64,000 nucleotides of DNA from assembly GCF_900104065.1 (NCBI RefSeq), contig NZ_FNLC01000002.1, positions 230,995 through 294,994 of the forward strand, written 5' to 3'. The notes beneath the pieces were generated by a model, which was not told the DNA's origin, searched no databases, and saw only the letters and a program-made list of their open reading frames with translations. The translations under genes and the position numbers were made by a program. The stretch is from Natronobacterium texcoconense (GTDB taxonomy: Archaea; Halobacteriota; Halobacteria; Halobacteriales; Natrialbaceae). This document shows positions 44,792-53,187 of the stretch, piece after piece (within the stretch, counting starts at the first letter, position 1; each line of letters opens with the position of its first letter).

Positions 44792-44948
44792 CGAATCCGC
44801 CGGTTCGGTACCGAGAACATTAATCCACTCGATTTCTGCGGAAAATAATACCGGAGGTTAAAGTCAGTGGTTCCCAAATAGAGGGACGTGTACGATGGCC
44901 GGTGATGGATTGTCCGCAGACGACGCTTTCGCACTCTCTTCTTGATCA

Positions 44949-45464
44949 ATGTCCGTTCAGACGAATCGATCCAGTTCGCTGGCGGAAAGCGAGGTTTTCC
45001 ACATCCTCGGCAACGATAGACGACGTGCGATCGTACAGTTACTCGCTGAGGAGTCCGGACAGGTCGACGTCTCCGACGTCGCAAACGAGATCGCGGCGAC
45101 GGAGTCGGAGACCGATACGGACGCCTCGTCAGTTCCGAACAACCTCTACAAGAGCGTCTACGTCTCCCTCCAGCAGACGCATCTCCCCCAGCTCGAGGAA
45201 GACGACGTGATCGAGTATGACGCCGACACGAAGACGATCTATCCTGGGCCGAACTTCGAGGACGTCCTCACGTACGTCGACGGACACGACGACGGTGCCC
45301 CGGAAATTCTGCAGTTTCACTTCGTCGCCTGTGTCCTCGGACTCGCCGTGATCGCGCTTGCGGGGTTCGACGTCCCGATCCTCTCGTCGGTGGACCCGGT
45401 GCTGTGGAGCGTCCTCGTGTTGCTCGTCATCGGCGCGAGCAGCCTGTACCGGATCCTCGAGTGA
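44949..45464 (+). CDS. DUF7344-type winged-helix protein with two C-terminal membrane helices
   Basis: The protein has 171 residues. The shared domain is visible as LGNDRRRAIVQLLAEES, VANEIAATESETDTDASS and KSVYVSLQQTHLPQLEEDDV with IEYDADTKTIYPG. Residues about 128-165 contain two hydrophobic helices (FVACVLGLAVIALAGF; SVLVLLVIGASSLYRIL). Compared with the copies at 12712 and 41425 the WEND block is replaced by ESET, so this one has diverged more. It converges on the acidic repeat protein gene. Confidence 0.8.
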   Translation: MSVQTNRSSSLAESEVFHILGNDRRRAIVQLLAEESGQVDVSDVANEIAATESETDTDASSVPNNLYKSVYVSLQQTHLPQLEEDDVIEYDADTKTIYPGPNFEDVLTYVDGHDDGAPEILQFHFVACVLGLAVIALAGFDVPILSSVDPVLWSVLVLLVIGASSLYRILE

Positions 45465-45573
45465 TCGAACGATCCACGGCCCACAGCGTATCGACGGCGT
45501 TCTCGAGGACAACAGTTCGACCTGATCGTACGACAGGCGTACGATCAGGCGCGTACTGGCGTTCGGCGGCTAT

Positions 45574-47625
45574 TTAGCTGGCGACTCCGATTGCCGCGAC
45601 AGGTTCGTCCGCTTCGGTGTCGTCGTCATCGTCGATCGGTTCGTCAGGGTCGTCGATCGGCTCTTCGGGTTCCTCCGGTTCGTCGACCGGTGCGTCCGGC
45701 GCATCGACGAGAACGAAGACGGTCGCCTGCTCGATACTGATCTGCAGGGCGTCTTCGATCTGGTCTTCGTCGACGTCGTTCACGGGCGCGTCATCGACGT
45801 CCTCGTCCTCGAGTTCTTCGTCTTCGAGTCCGTCATCGTCCATCGGGACGTCAAGGCCCTCAGTCAGGACGAAGACAGTCGCCTGTTCGACGGTCACGCT
45901 GAGGGTCGGTTCTTCGACAGTTTCGTCATCGTCGATATCGTTTTCGTCGTCGACAGTTTCGTTATCGTCGATTTCCTCGGCGTCGTCTTCGTTATCTACG
46001 TCCCCGATCTCGTCGTCTTCCTCGTCGACACCGTCTTCGTCATCTATCTCCTCGTCGTCCTCGAGTTCGTCCGGCTCTTCCTCGACGGGCTCTTCGAGAG
46101 CGTCGTCGAGACCATCGAGGATCACGAAGGCGGTCGCCTGACCGACAGAGATCTCACCGTCGTCAGTCGGCTGAAGGTCCTCGAAAACGACGAAGGCGGT
46201 TGCCTCGTCTATGGTGACGTCACGTTCGTCATCGACCTGCTCGTCGATATCTTCGGGTTCGTCCTCGAGTTCGTCCTCATCGTTTTCGACCGGTTCTGCT
46301 TCCTCGTCTTCGACTGGCTCCAGCTCATCGTCATCCATCTGGGCCAGGTCCCCGTCACCGAGGTGGACGACGTTTACCTGATCGAGCGACACCTCGAGTC
46401 GCTGGTCAGTGAGTTCGATCACTTCGACACCGTCAGCAGGCTCGTCGTCGAGGTCGTTCTCGAGTTCGTCCTCGTTCTCGAGATCGGTTTCGTTCTCAAC
46501 CGGTAGCTCGCCGTCATCGACCGGCATCTCGTCACCGTCCTCGAGGACAGCGACGACGGTCGCCTGTTCGATGACGATGTTGATCGCCATCTCGTCTATA
46601 TCTTCGTCGATGGGATCGTCTTCAACCGGGTCTTCGACGGGATCCTCGTCAACCGGATCCTCGACGGGGTCGTCTTCGATCGGATCGACGGGATCTTCCT
46701 CAACTGGTTCCTCTACAGGGTCCTCGTCAACTGGAGCCTCCGGGATCTCCTCGGTCGGGATCTCGATTGGGATCTCGATCGGGATTTCAATCGGTTCGAT
46801 CGTATCGTCGGTCGGGATCTCGATCGGAATCTCGATTGGGATCTCGATCGGGATTTCTATCGGCTCCTCGATGGGGTCATCCTCGACGGGATCGTCAACC
46901 GGATCCTCGTCGACTGGGTCCTTCTCTGGGTCTTCATCAACTGGATCCTTCTCTGGGTCTTCATCGACCGGATCCTTCTCTGGGTCTTCATCCACCGGAT
47001 CCTTCTCTGGGTCTTCATCGACCGGATCCTCGTCTACCGGCTCTTCGTCAGGTTCGACGACAGTGATGACAGCCTCGTCGATTACAGGCTCCCCGTCAGC
47101 CGTCAGGTACGGCGGATCCTCCTGGCCCTCGGTCTCGACGAAGTCGAACTCCTGGTTGTCGTTCGTATCCTGATGCGGCATCGCGATCAGCGTCTCGTCG
47201 TCCTCGAGTGGTTCCTCGAGCGTCACTTCGACGTTCTCGTGCGTTCCTTCCTCGAGGTACTCCGAGGTGCCGACGATGCTGTCGAAGAGTTCACCGATGT
47301 AGAGCGTGCTGTCGTGGATCGCCACGAAGCCACCATCTTCGACGGTGACCTCGTCGACGACGACAGTGTCGCCCTCGGTCTCCTGATCTTCGAACGTTAC
47401 GAAGGCGGCTTGCTCGTCGACGTCATCGTCCGGTTCGAGTTCGATATCTTCGGTATCGATTTCCTCGTCCTGTGCCGTTGCGTCCGTGTCGTTCTCCTCA
47501 CCGACGTCGGTATCCTGCTCGTCGACGGTTGCCGACGCTGTAGCAGCGCCTGCAACCATCGCCCCGCTCGAGCAGACCATCATCAATACGGTGAGTAGTA
47601 CGAGTACCTTGGTGCGTGCGCTCAT
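45574..47625 (-). CDS. Large acidic secreted repeat protein with DUF7282-like domain
   Basis: The protein has 683 residues, with a Sec signal (MSARTKVLVLLTVLMMVCSS to about residue 28). Residues about 70-200 resemble the DUF7282 surface domain (FVAIHDSTLYIGELFDSIVG, VEVTLEEPLEDDETLIAMPH, DTNDNQEFDFVET). Then come a tract of DPEKDPVDE nonapeptides, an EIPI tract and a set of short beta elements, IEQATVFVL and variants, separated by highly acidic linkers. It has no PGF-type C-terminal anchor. The composition, one of the most acidic in the window, and the tandem repeats suggest a surface or matrix protein. The repeats are coded by near-identical 27-base units. Confidence 0.8.
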   Translation of the reverse strand: MSARTKVLVLLTVLMMVCSSGAMVAGAATASATVDEQDTDVGEENDTDATAQDEEIDTEDIELEPDDDVDEQAAFVTFEDQETEGDTVVVDEVTVEDGGFVAIHDSTLYIGELFDSIVGTSEYLEEGTHENVEVTLEEPLEDDETLIAMPHQDTNDNQEFDFVETEGQEDPPYLTADGEPVIDEAVITVVEPDEEPVDEDPVDEDPEKDPVDEDPEKDPVDEDPEKDPVDEDPEKDPVDEDPVDDPVEDDPIEEPIEIPIEIPIEIPIEIPTDDTIEPIEIPIEIPIEIPTEEIPEAPVDEDPVEEPVEEDPVDPIEDDPVEDPVDEDPVEDPVEDDPIDEDIDEMAINIVIEQATVVAVLEDGDEMPVDDGELPVENETDLENEDELENDLDDEPADGVEVIELTDQRLEVSLDQVNVVHLGDGDLAQMDDDELEPVEDEEAEPVENDEDELEDEPEDIDEQVDDERDVTIDEATAFVVFEDLQPTDDGEISVGQATAFVILDGLDDALEEPVEEEPDELEDDEEIDDEDGVDEEDDEIGDVDNEDDAEEIDDNETVDDENDIDDDETVEEPTLSVTVEQATVFVLTEGLDVPMDDDGLEDEELEDEDVDDAPVNDVDEDQIEDALQISIEQATVFVLVDAPDAPVDEPEEPEEPIDDPDEPIDDDDDTEADEPVAAIGVAS
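46918..47025 (-). repeat. 27-base coding tandem repeat (DPEKDPVDE)
   Basis: About four near-identical units such as CTGGGTCTTCATCGACCGGA encode DPEKDPVDE. They can expand or contract by whole units without changing the frame. Confidence 0.75.
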
Positions 47626-47793
47626 TATCGTGCCCTACGGGCATCGAAGAATCGTGGGTTACGTCGCATAAACCGACGTAACGATTTCGCCGGGAAACTG
47701 GATACTACGGCGGTGTAGCCGCCCAACGCTGGTACTGGTTATCGGTGAAACAGTCCCCTCCAAAAACTGGTAACGTCGAATTGATCACGTGGC

Positions 47794-48291
47794 TCACTGT
47801 TCGTTCTGTGGCTGTTCCGGCGGTTTCGAGGCCGTCGGCTCGTTTCCCGGCAGACAGACGAGATTCTCCCGTCCGAGGCGTAGTTTCGTGATCTGGCCTT
47901 CCTCCTCGAGTTCGGTGAGCAATCGACTTACTTTCGCTTTCGACCAGTCGACCGAGTCGACGATCCGGGACTGTTTCATTCGTCCGCCGTTCTCGCGGAT
48001 GAGTTGGCGAACCGTCTCCCGGTCCGTCATGTATTCGTCGGGCGCCGTTTCCGGTTCGGAGCCGAGCGACCGTCGACCCCGGAACCGGTTTCGAATCGCG
48101 AGAATTCCGCCGAGTAACACCAGCCCGATAACGCCAACTAGCGCCGCGAGATGGGGGGCGCCCCCGAGCTGGAGCAACGAGTCTCGCCCTGGCGCCGTGA
48201 TGATGCTGGAGTCGAGTCCAGCGATCGTCCCGTCGCTCGTCGAAAGAGTGAGCGCGCTGACACTGCACGAATGTCGGAAGTAAGTACTCAT
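47794..48291 (-). CDS. Membrane-anchored winged-helix regulator (DUF7343-like)
   Basis: The protein has 165 residues. An extracytoplasmic N-terminal part of about 45 residues, one transmembrane helix (LAALVGVIGLVLLGGILAI, about 46-66) and a cytoplasmic wHTH: RETVRQLIRENGGRMKQSRI, DWSKAKVSRLLTELEEEGQI and KLRLGRENLVCLPG. This is the form of haloarchaeal DUF7343 membrane regulators, which could transmit an envelope signal to promoters. The ATG at 48291 is preferred; a GTG at 48321 is possible. It has an ATAACAAA element upstream and stands next to the acidic repeat protein. Confidence 0.82.
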   Translation of the reverse strand: MSTYFRHSCSVSALTLSTSDGTIAGLDSSIITAPGRDSLLQLGGAPHLAALVGVIGLVLLGGILAIRNRFRGRRSLGSEPETAPDEYMTDRETVRQLIRENGGRMKQSRIVDSVDWSKAKVSRLLTELEEEGQITKLRLGRENLVCLPGNEPTASKPPEQPQNEQ

Positions 48292-48373
48292 GTGATCTCG
48301 ATTGGGGGGTCGTTCGCTCACTCGTCTCTGTACCGTCGTGACCGTTCCACAAAGTGTTTTTTATAATTCATGT

Positions 48374-48381
48374 TTTGTTAT
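48374..48381 (-). promoter_or_regulatory. ATAACAAA element before the membrane-anchored regulator
   Basis: Reads AATAACAAAACA on the minus strand, 82 bases before the ATG at 48291. A second AT-rich box, TTTTTTATAA, lies nearer the gene (about 48354-48363), so which is the functional core is open. Confidence 0.4.
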
Positions 48382-48453
48382 TTATTCTACTGTATATCAT
48401 GGGTAACGACAGGTGTGGCTGTCGACAGAGACCGTCCCGCGCGTGCCTGACGA

Positions 48454-48669
48454 TCAGCCCGGATCTGGACCTCCAACGCCCCCGCCACGATCGGCGTCGG
48501 TGGCTTCGTTGACGGGCTGGTCGTTCGGGCGGTCATCGTCGACGGGTTCGCCCGGCGGTTGATCGGGCATCTCGTCGTCGTTTTCCTCTTCCGGTGCATC
48601 GCCTGGGCCGCCACACCCCGCCAGGAGGGCGACCACTACGAGCGTCGCGACGATGGCCGCCCGCCTCAT
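48454..48669 (-). CDS. Small acidic lipoprotein
   Basis: The protein has 71 residues. An N-terminal signal (MRRAAIVATLVVVALLAGCG) ends in the lipobox LLAGC; the Cys is followed by GGPGDAPEEENDDEMPDQPP and further acidic/Pro/Gly residues. The mature part is a disordered tail of about 50 residues. It probably sits on the outer face of the membrane as a spacer or small surface component; no function is assigned. Confidence 0.6.
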   Translation of the reverse strand: MRRAAIVATLVVVALLAGCGGPGDAPEEENDDEMPDQPPGEPVDDDRPNDQPVNEATDADRGGGVGGPDPG

Positions 48670-48811
48670 GCTGGGACGTCAGACGGCCGTTCGCCGAGAC
48701 GCCGAATAAACTCGGTCGGACGTTCGGAACGATTAGCCCGGATTCGAGCCGCGTTCAGCGAGTAATACTCGTTTTCGATCCACTGTCGGCGTTCGGTACT
48801 CACGGCCGATC

Positions 48812-49165
48812 TCAGACTCCCGGCACGCCGACGGCGTCGAAACCGGTGACGCCGATGACCGCGAGGACGTAGAGAACGACCAGTACCGAGACCCACGCAA
48901 TGATCGTGATCGCCGCGGCATCGACCCAGCCGCCCGGATACCTGGCGTTGATCACCGCGAGGTACGCGATGAAGACGAGTAGCGGTCCGAGCAGCGGAAT
49001 CCAACCGAAGAAGAACCCGATGATCGCCCAGACGACCGCTCCGATCAGCGCCGTGATGATCGCGTACGTGTAATCCTCCGCGTCGACGACGACCTTCGCA
49101 CCGGCGTAAATGCCGAGTGCGCCGATCAGCAGGCTGACTCCGAATACGATGAGGCTGTCGATCAT
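48812..49165 (-). CDS. Small four-helix membrane protein, unknown function
   Basis: The protein has 117 residues with four hydrophobic helices (about 3-24, 34-52, 56-72, 82-110) and short loops. Few charged residues occur except DAEDYT and NARYPGGWVD. No family is recognised; it looks like a simple haloarchaeal integral membrane protein. It is not clearly in an operon with the lipoprotein, about 140 bases away. Confidence 0.6.
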   Translation of the reverse strand: MIDSLIVFGVSLLIGALGIYAGAKVVVDAEDYTYAIITALIGAVVWAIIGFFFGWIPLLGPLLVFIAYLAVINARYPGGWVDAAAITIIAWVSVLVVLYVLAVIGVTGFDAVGVPGV

Positions 49166-49330
49166 GCATTCGCGTGAGGCTGGCCATACCGATAGTTATC
49201 ACTCACGTACACGGACCTGAACGAGACGTGAACCGACCCGAAAAACGAGGATAGTCGGATTGCGTCCGATCGCTCTCGCCGAAATACGCCGGTACCTCCC
49301 GAACGAATCCCGACTATTTTGACCTCCTCC

Positions 49331-49350
49331 CCCGCGTTCACGCGGGGGAA
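49331..49350 (-). ncRNA. Right-end hairpin, candidate omega-RNA 3' region
   Basis: CCCCCGCG-TTCA-CGCGGGGG is a perfect 8-base stem with a 4-base loop. In TnpB systems the guide (omega) RNA comes from the 3' end of tnpB and the adjoining right end, so a longer RNA covering about 49320-49450 on the minus strand is likely. Overlapping transcripts of this kind are known from Halobacterium. Confidence 0.5.
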
Positions 49351-49393
49351 TCCCACCATGGGATTTCAGGCCCAGCGTTTCGGCCTGTTGGTT

Positions 49394-50710
49394 TCAAGAC
49401 GCATACGTTCCACACGTCACCTGCTGGGTTTCAGCATCTGCGTGGCTGTCTTGTGGCCCGGTCAAAGAGTCCCCATCCGTAGCCGAGTCATCGGCACCGG
49501 CCTTCTGCCGAGAATCGTCTTCCCGGTCGCTTCGGCGGTGACTCTCTCCACTACGGTAGCGGTCCGCAATGTTTATCGCCCCGTTCACATCGGCTTGGTA
49601 CTCACCGACCCAGCAGTCGTCGTTCAAGCATTTGAACGTCGCCTGTCGTGGCCGGGAGCCGTGTTCACCGCAGGCGTGGCACGCCTTCGACGTGTTTCGG
49701 GGATCCACTGTCTCAACGGGAATCCCCCTCTCGGCGGCTTTGTACCGGATCTGTGCGTGGAGTTTGGCAAACCCCCAGCCGTGTAACCGCCGGTTCATGT
49801 ACTCACCGTAGTCTATGTTCTCGCGGATGTACGTCAAGTCTTCCAGCACCAACACTGGATTCTCGACTGATTCGGCGTACTCGACGACCTCGTGGGTCAC
49901 ACGGTGGAACACGTCGCCGATCTGGTCCCACAGCGCGTCACCGAACGAGTCTGCAATTCGCTCACTGCCACGCTTCTGAAGACGTTTTGTAGCGGTGAAG
50001 TAGGTTTTGCGGAGCCGACGAACGGTTTTACCGTCGTCAGCCCACAATTGGGGGCGAACAGGAGACCCGTTCTCGTCGCGGTGACACACCGTGACGAGAC
50101 TCGCTTCTCCAATGTCCACGCCGATCGGCGTCCTGTCGAGCCCAGCGAGACAGGGCTCGCCAGACTCCGAGGAGTCTGGCGGCGTCCGCTCGTTGGCGGA
50201 CGCCTCAGATTGGTCCTCCACGTTGCGAGTGACGGTAACATGAAGATACCACGTTCCGTCTCGCTCGAAGAGCCGACTTTCACCTATCTCGGCGTCGTCT
50301 GCGTACAACGCTTCGAGCCACTCGCGATGTTCGGGATTGGCGTGTGCCGGAATCCAGAGGTGGTAATCCTCGTGGTGCGGGATTTTGACGTACCACTCGA
50401 GCGCGTTCTGTGGTTGGTGGTCGAGTTGCAGTCCCTCGTTGGTGAACCGCACTGGGTGATCGTCATGTAACTCGTCGGCGTCGTAGCTGTTGTGGAGTTG
50501 CGGGACGTACTTCTTGAGAGCGTTTTTTGCGTATCCGCTCAGGTCGTACTCGATAACCACGTCATTGGTTGCTGACTGTGTATCACAGCCAGCGGCGAAC
50601 GCCTCCTGAAGCGCCTGCTGGTAAGCGTCCCGTGTCTCACGAAGCTTCTGTCGCTTGTGGGCGTTTGGGTCCACGAGCTTCAGTTCAAGTGTCTTCGTGA
50701 GCTCACCCAT
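49394..50710 (-). CDS. tnpB: RNA-guided endonuclease TnpB
   Basis: The protein has 438 residues. The RuvC catalytic residues are in place: D199 in GVDIGEASL, E290 in LVLEDLTYIREN, and D374 in EYQADVNGAIN. The zinc finger has C344, C347, C361 and C366. The N-terminal half (about 1-190) is the WED/REC part. It should nick and cut DNA guided by the omega-RNA from the element's right end. It is intact. The C-terminal 60 residues are a disordered acidic tail. Confidence 0.92.
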   Translation of the reverse strand: MGELTKTLELKLVDPNAHKRQKLRETRDAYQQALQEAFAAGCDTQSATNDVVIEYDLSGYAKNALKKYVPQLHNSYDADELHDDHPVRFTNEGLQLDHQPQNALEWYVKIPHHEDYHLWIPAHANPEHREWLEALYADDAEIGESRLFERDGTWYLHVTVTRNVEDQSEASANERTPPDSSESGEPCLAGLDRTPIGVDIGEASLVTVCHRDENGSPVRPQLWADDGKTVRRLRKTYFTATKRLQKRGSERIADSFGDALWDQIGDVFHRVTHEVVEYAESVENPVLVLEDLTYIRENIDYGEYMNRRLHGWGFAKLHAQIRYKAAERGIPVETVDPRNTSKACHACGEHGSRPRQATFKCLNDDCWVGEYQADVNGAINIADRYRSGESHRRSDREDDSRQKAGADDSATDGDSLTGPQDSHADAETQQVTCGTYAS

Positions 50711-50858
50711 CGTTGCCGTGTGACACCGTTCGATTGTGATCAGTAAATACGTCAGCCAACCAGAGTGGAAGTGAAACTGTGGGGAAATCCAGTCCTGCGA
50801 TAGAACGGTGGACTGTCACACTCTGGTGTCCGCTCGACCCCCGCCTGTTCGCTCTTCG

Positions 50859-50879
50859 GTTCCGACAGGGTATCGGAAC
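50859..50879. repeat. Perfect inverted repeat near the TnpB element's left flank
   Basis: GTTCCGA and TCGGAAC, seven bases each, around a 7-base loop. It may be part of the element's left end or a transcript terminator of the epimerase gene; which one is not clear. Confidence 0.3.
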
Positions 50880-50923
50880 ACTCGTCACTCACGGGAAGAC
50901 GAGGGTATGCGCTCGTCTCTCTA

Positions 50924-51886
50924 TTAGAGGTCCATCGCGATAGCCGCCGCATCCGTCGGCAACCGTTCACCCTCCGCGACGAGCGAGCGAATCCCCGACT
51001 CGAGGCTCACCTGTGGCTCGAACGCGAGGTCGCGACGTGCCTTCGAGACGTCGGCACCGCTGTGGCGAACGTCGCCGGGTCGTGGCTCCTGGTGAACGAT
51101 CGGCGAGGACGACCCCGTCGCCGACTGGATCGTCTCGGCGAGTTCGAGGATCGACGTGCGCTCGCCCGTCCCGACGTTGTAGGCCTCGCCGACCGCGTCG
51201 GTCGTCGCCGCGGCCAGGTTCGCCCGGACGACGTCGGCGACGTGCACGAAGTCCCGGGTCTGCTCTCCGTCACCTTCGACCGTGATCGGTTCGTCCGCGC
51301 GGGCCTGCTCGAGAAACGCCGAGATAACGCCGCTGTACGGTCCCTGCTGGCGCGGCCCGTAGACGTTGAAGTACCGCAGTGCGACGGTCGGCAGGTCGTA
51401 CAGTTCCTCGTACCGGCGGGCGTACTGGTCGAGTGCGAGTTTCTGGATGCCGTACGGCGAGGCCGGTTCCGTGGCTGTCGTTTCCGATACCGGGAGTTCG
51501 TCGGGGTGACCGTAGATCGCTGCGCTCGAGGCGACGACGACGCGAGCGTCTTCCTGGCGTGCCTGCTCGAGGACGAGCAGTCCGGCGTCGACGTTCGTCC
51601 GGTTGCTCTGTCGCGGGGCATCGACGCTCTCGGTGACGGAGACGACCGCGGCCTGATGAAAGATCAGGTCGACGCCGCGTGCGGCCCGCTGGAGGAGCAT
51701 CGGGTCGCGAACGTCGCCCTCGTAGACGTCGACGGTCTCGGGGAGGTACTCCCGGTTTCCGCTCGAGAAGTCGTCGAGTACCCGGACCTCGTTGTGTGGT
51801 GCCAGGGCCTCAACGAGGTGGCTGCCGATGAAGCCTGCACCGCCGGTTACGAGTATCGTCCTGTCGCGGATCGATGGCGTTCCCAT
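50924..51886 (-). CDS. NAD-dependent UDP-sugar 4-epimerase (GalE-like extended SDR)
   Basis: The protein has 320 residues. VTGGAGFIGSHLVEAL is the glycine-rich NAD motif; VVASSAAIYGHPDELP holds the Ser of the triad and SPYGIQKLALDQ the YxxxK. RYFNVYGPRQQGPYSGVIS is the substrate loop of UDP-hexose epimerases. It should convert UDP-Glc/GlcNAc to the galacto form or a related sugar for surface glycan. The TnpB element is inserted just beyond its 3' end. Confidence 0.9.
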   Translation of the reverse strand: MGTPSIRDRTILVTGGAGFIGSHLVEALAPHNEVRVLDDFSSGNREYLPETVDVYEGDVRDPMLLQRAARGVDLIFHQAAVVSVTESVDAPRQSNRTNVDAGLLVLEQARQEDARVVVASSAAIYGHPDELPVSETTATEPASPYGIQKLALDQYARRYEELYDLPTVALRYFNVYGPRQQGPYSGVISAFLEQARADEPITVEGDGEQTRDFVHVADVVRANLAAATTDAVGEAYNVGTGERTSILELAETIQSATGSSSPIVHQEPRPGDVRHSGADVSKARRDLAFEPQVSLESGIRSLVAEGERLPTDAAAIAMDL

Positions 51887-51911
51887 CGGTCGAAGGACGT
51901 CGCGCTCGTCG

Positions 51912-51919
51912 TTTAGTAT
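51912..51919 (-). promoter_or_regulatory. ATACTAAA variant of the glycan promoter element
   Basis: ATACTAAAC ends 25 bases before the ATG at 51886, at the TATA-box position; it differs from ATAACAAA by two bases. Confidence 0.4.
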
Positions 51920-52215
51920 GGCTCGCTTACCCCAGTGTAGATCGCTCCTACAGCCACGTTGGATCGCGAATCGGTGCCGTCTCCCGCAACGTTGCGTCGC
52001 AGGTCGGCGTAAATGATACCGATACCTACCACGCCCGAAAAAACGAGTTCGAACTGCCAGGAAAGCTGTACCGGTGTTGCCCCGCCTCTATCGCCGCTCC
52101 GACGCGATGTCAGTGAAATTGGATGCCCAGAAATTACTGTGGGGCATCATAGGGTGTGGTGACTATTTCTCTTACCCATACGGCTTCTTGAACAGGGGTC
52201 GAACGACGGGATATC
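51920..52215. other. Intergenic region before the ABC importer
   Basis: No gene seen. GATGCCC and GGGCATC form a 7-base inverted repeat at about 52121-52147, which could be an operator for the importer operon. Confidence 0.35.
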
Positions 52216-53187
52216 ATGAACCGTCGAACGTTCCTCCAGACGACTGGCGGCGTCGCTGCTGGAACACTGGTAGCCGGTTGCATCGGCTCGAGCGGACGAA
52301 CCGTCACCGTCGATTACGCCTACTACAACCCGGTCAGTCTCGTGATACGCGAACACGGCTGGCTCGAGGAGGCGTTCGCGGACGCCGACGCCGAGGTCGA
52401 GTGGGTGTTGAGCCTCGGGAGCAACGAGGCCAACGAGTACTCCCAGAGCGGCGAAGCGGACGTGGCCTCGACCGCCGGCATCGCGGCGCTGATGGCACGA
52501 TCGAACGGCGTTCCGATCCGCACGCCGTACATCTACTCGGAACCGGAGTGGACTGCACTCGTCACGAACTCCGACTCCGATATCGAGGACGTCGCCGACC
52601 TCGAGGACAAATCCGTCGCCGCCACTCGGGGAACCGACCCGTACTTCTTCCTGTTACAGGCGCTCGAGGACGCGGGACTCACCGAGGACGACGTCGAGGT
52701 CGTCCACCTCCAGCACCCCGAGGGACAGACCGCGCTGGTTCAGGACGACGTCGACGCCTGGGCGGGGCTCGATCCACACATGGCCGAACTCGAACTCGAG
52801 CACGACGTCGACCTGTTCTTCCGCGAACCGGGGTACAACACCTACGGCTTCCTCAACGTCCTCGAATCGTTCCTCGAGGACCACCCGGACGACCTCCAGC
52901 GCGTCCTCGAGACCTACGAACGGGGCCGACAGTGGGCGCTCGAGAACCCCGACGAGACCGCCGGCATTCTTGCGTCCGAGTCCGAGATGTCCGAACCGGT
53001 CGCGGAACGGGTCTTCGTCGACCGGAACGACCTCGGCCAGCCACGTCCCGGTGACGAACACCGGTCGCTGCTCGAGGATCTCGCGCCGATTCTCACGGGC
53101 GAGGGGATGGTAGCCGACGACGCCGATCCAGCCGGGAGTATAGACGAACTGATAGACTCCGAGACTGCGACGACGGTGATCGACTGA
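52216..53187 (+). CDS. Tat-exported solute-binding lipoprotein of an SsuA/NMT1-type ABC importer
   Basis: The protein has 323 residues. MNRRTFLQTTGGVAAGTLVA followed by GC is a Tat lipoprotein signal. YAYYNPVSLVIREHGWLEEA and GEADVASTAGIAALMA follow the aliphatic-sulfonate/taurine/NMT1 substrate-binding fold. It would capture a small organic anion or thiamine/pyrimidine precursor. Its stop overlaps the permease ATG by one base. The three-gene importer is followed by dihydroorotase, which leaves open a pyrimidine-type substrate. Confidence 0.87.
   Translation: MNRRTFLQTTGGVAAGTLVAGCIGSSGRTVTVDYAYYNPVSLVIREHGWLEEAFADADAEVEWVLSLGSNEANEYSQSGEADVASTAGIAALMARSNGVPIRTPYIYSEPEWTALVTNSDSDIEDVADLEDKSVAATRGTDPYFFLLQALEDAGLTEDDVEVVHLQHPEGQTALVQDDVDAWAGLDPHMAELELEHDVDLFFREPGYNTYGFLNVLESFLEDHPDDLQRVLETYERGRQWALENPDETAGILASESEMSEPVAERVFVDRNDLGQPRPGDEHRSLLEDLAPILTGEGMVADDADPAGSIDELIDSETATTVID

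Larger units (their letters stand above)
49322..50740 (-). mobile_element. TnpB-only IS200/IS605 element (IS1341 type)
   Basis: The right end is marked by the sequence read on the minus strand as GGATTCCCCCGCG-TGAA-CGCGGGGGAGGAGGTCA (hairpin at 49331-49350), the usual end of haloarchaeal IS1341-type elements. An intact tnpB follows and no tnpA is present. The left end is not resolved; 50740 is approximate. It lies 3' of the GalE-like gene. Confidence 0.75.

Noticed and set aside
46409-47173. Plus-strand Ser/Gly-rich frame
   Set aside because: It is the mirror of the Asp/Glu repeat protein and has no codon bias of a gene.
52121-52147. Possible riboswitch before the ABC importer
   Set aside because: Only a 7-base inverted repeat is present; the conserved TPP-box segments are not seen.
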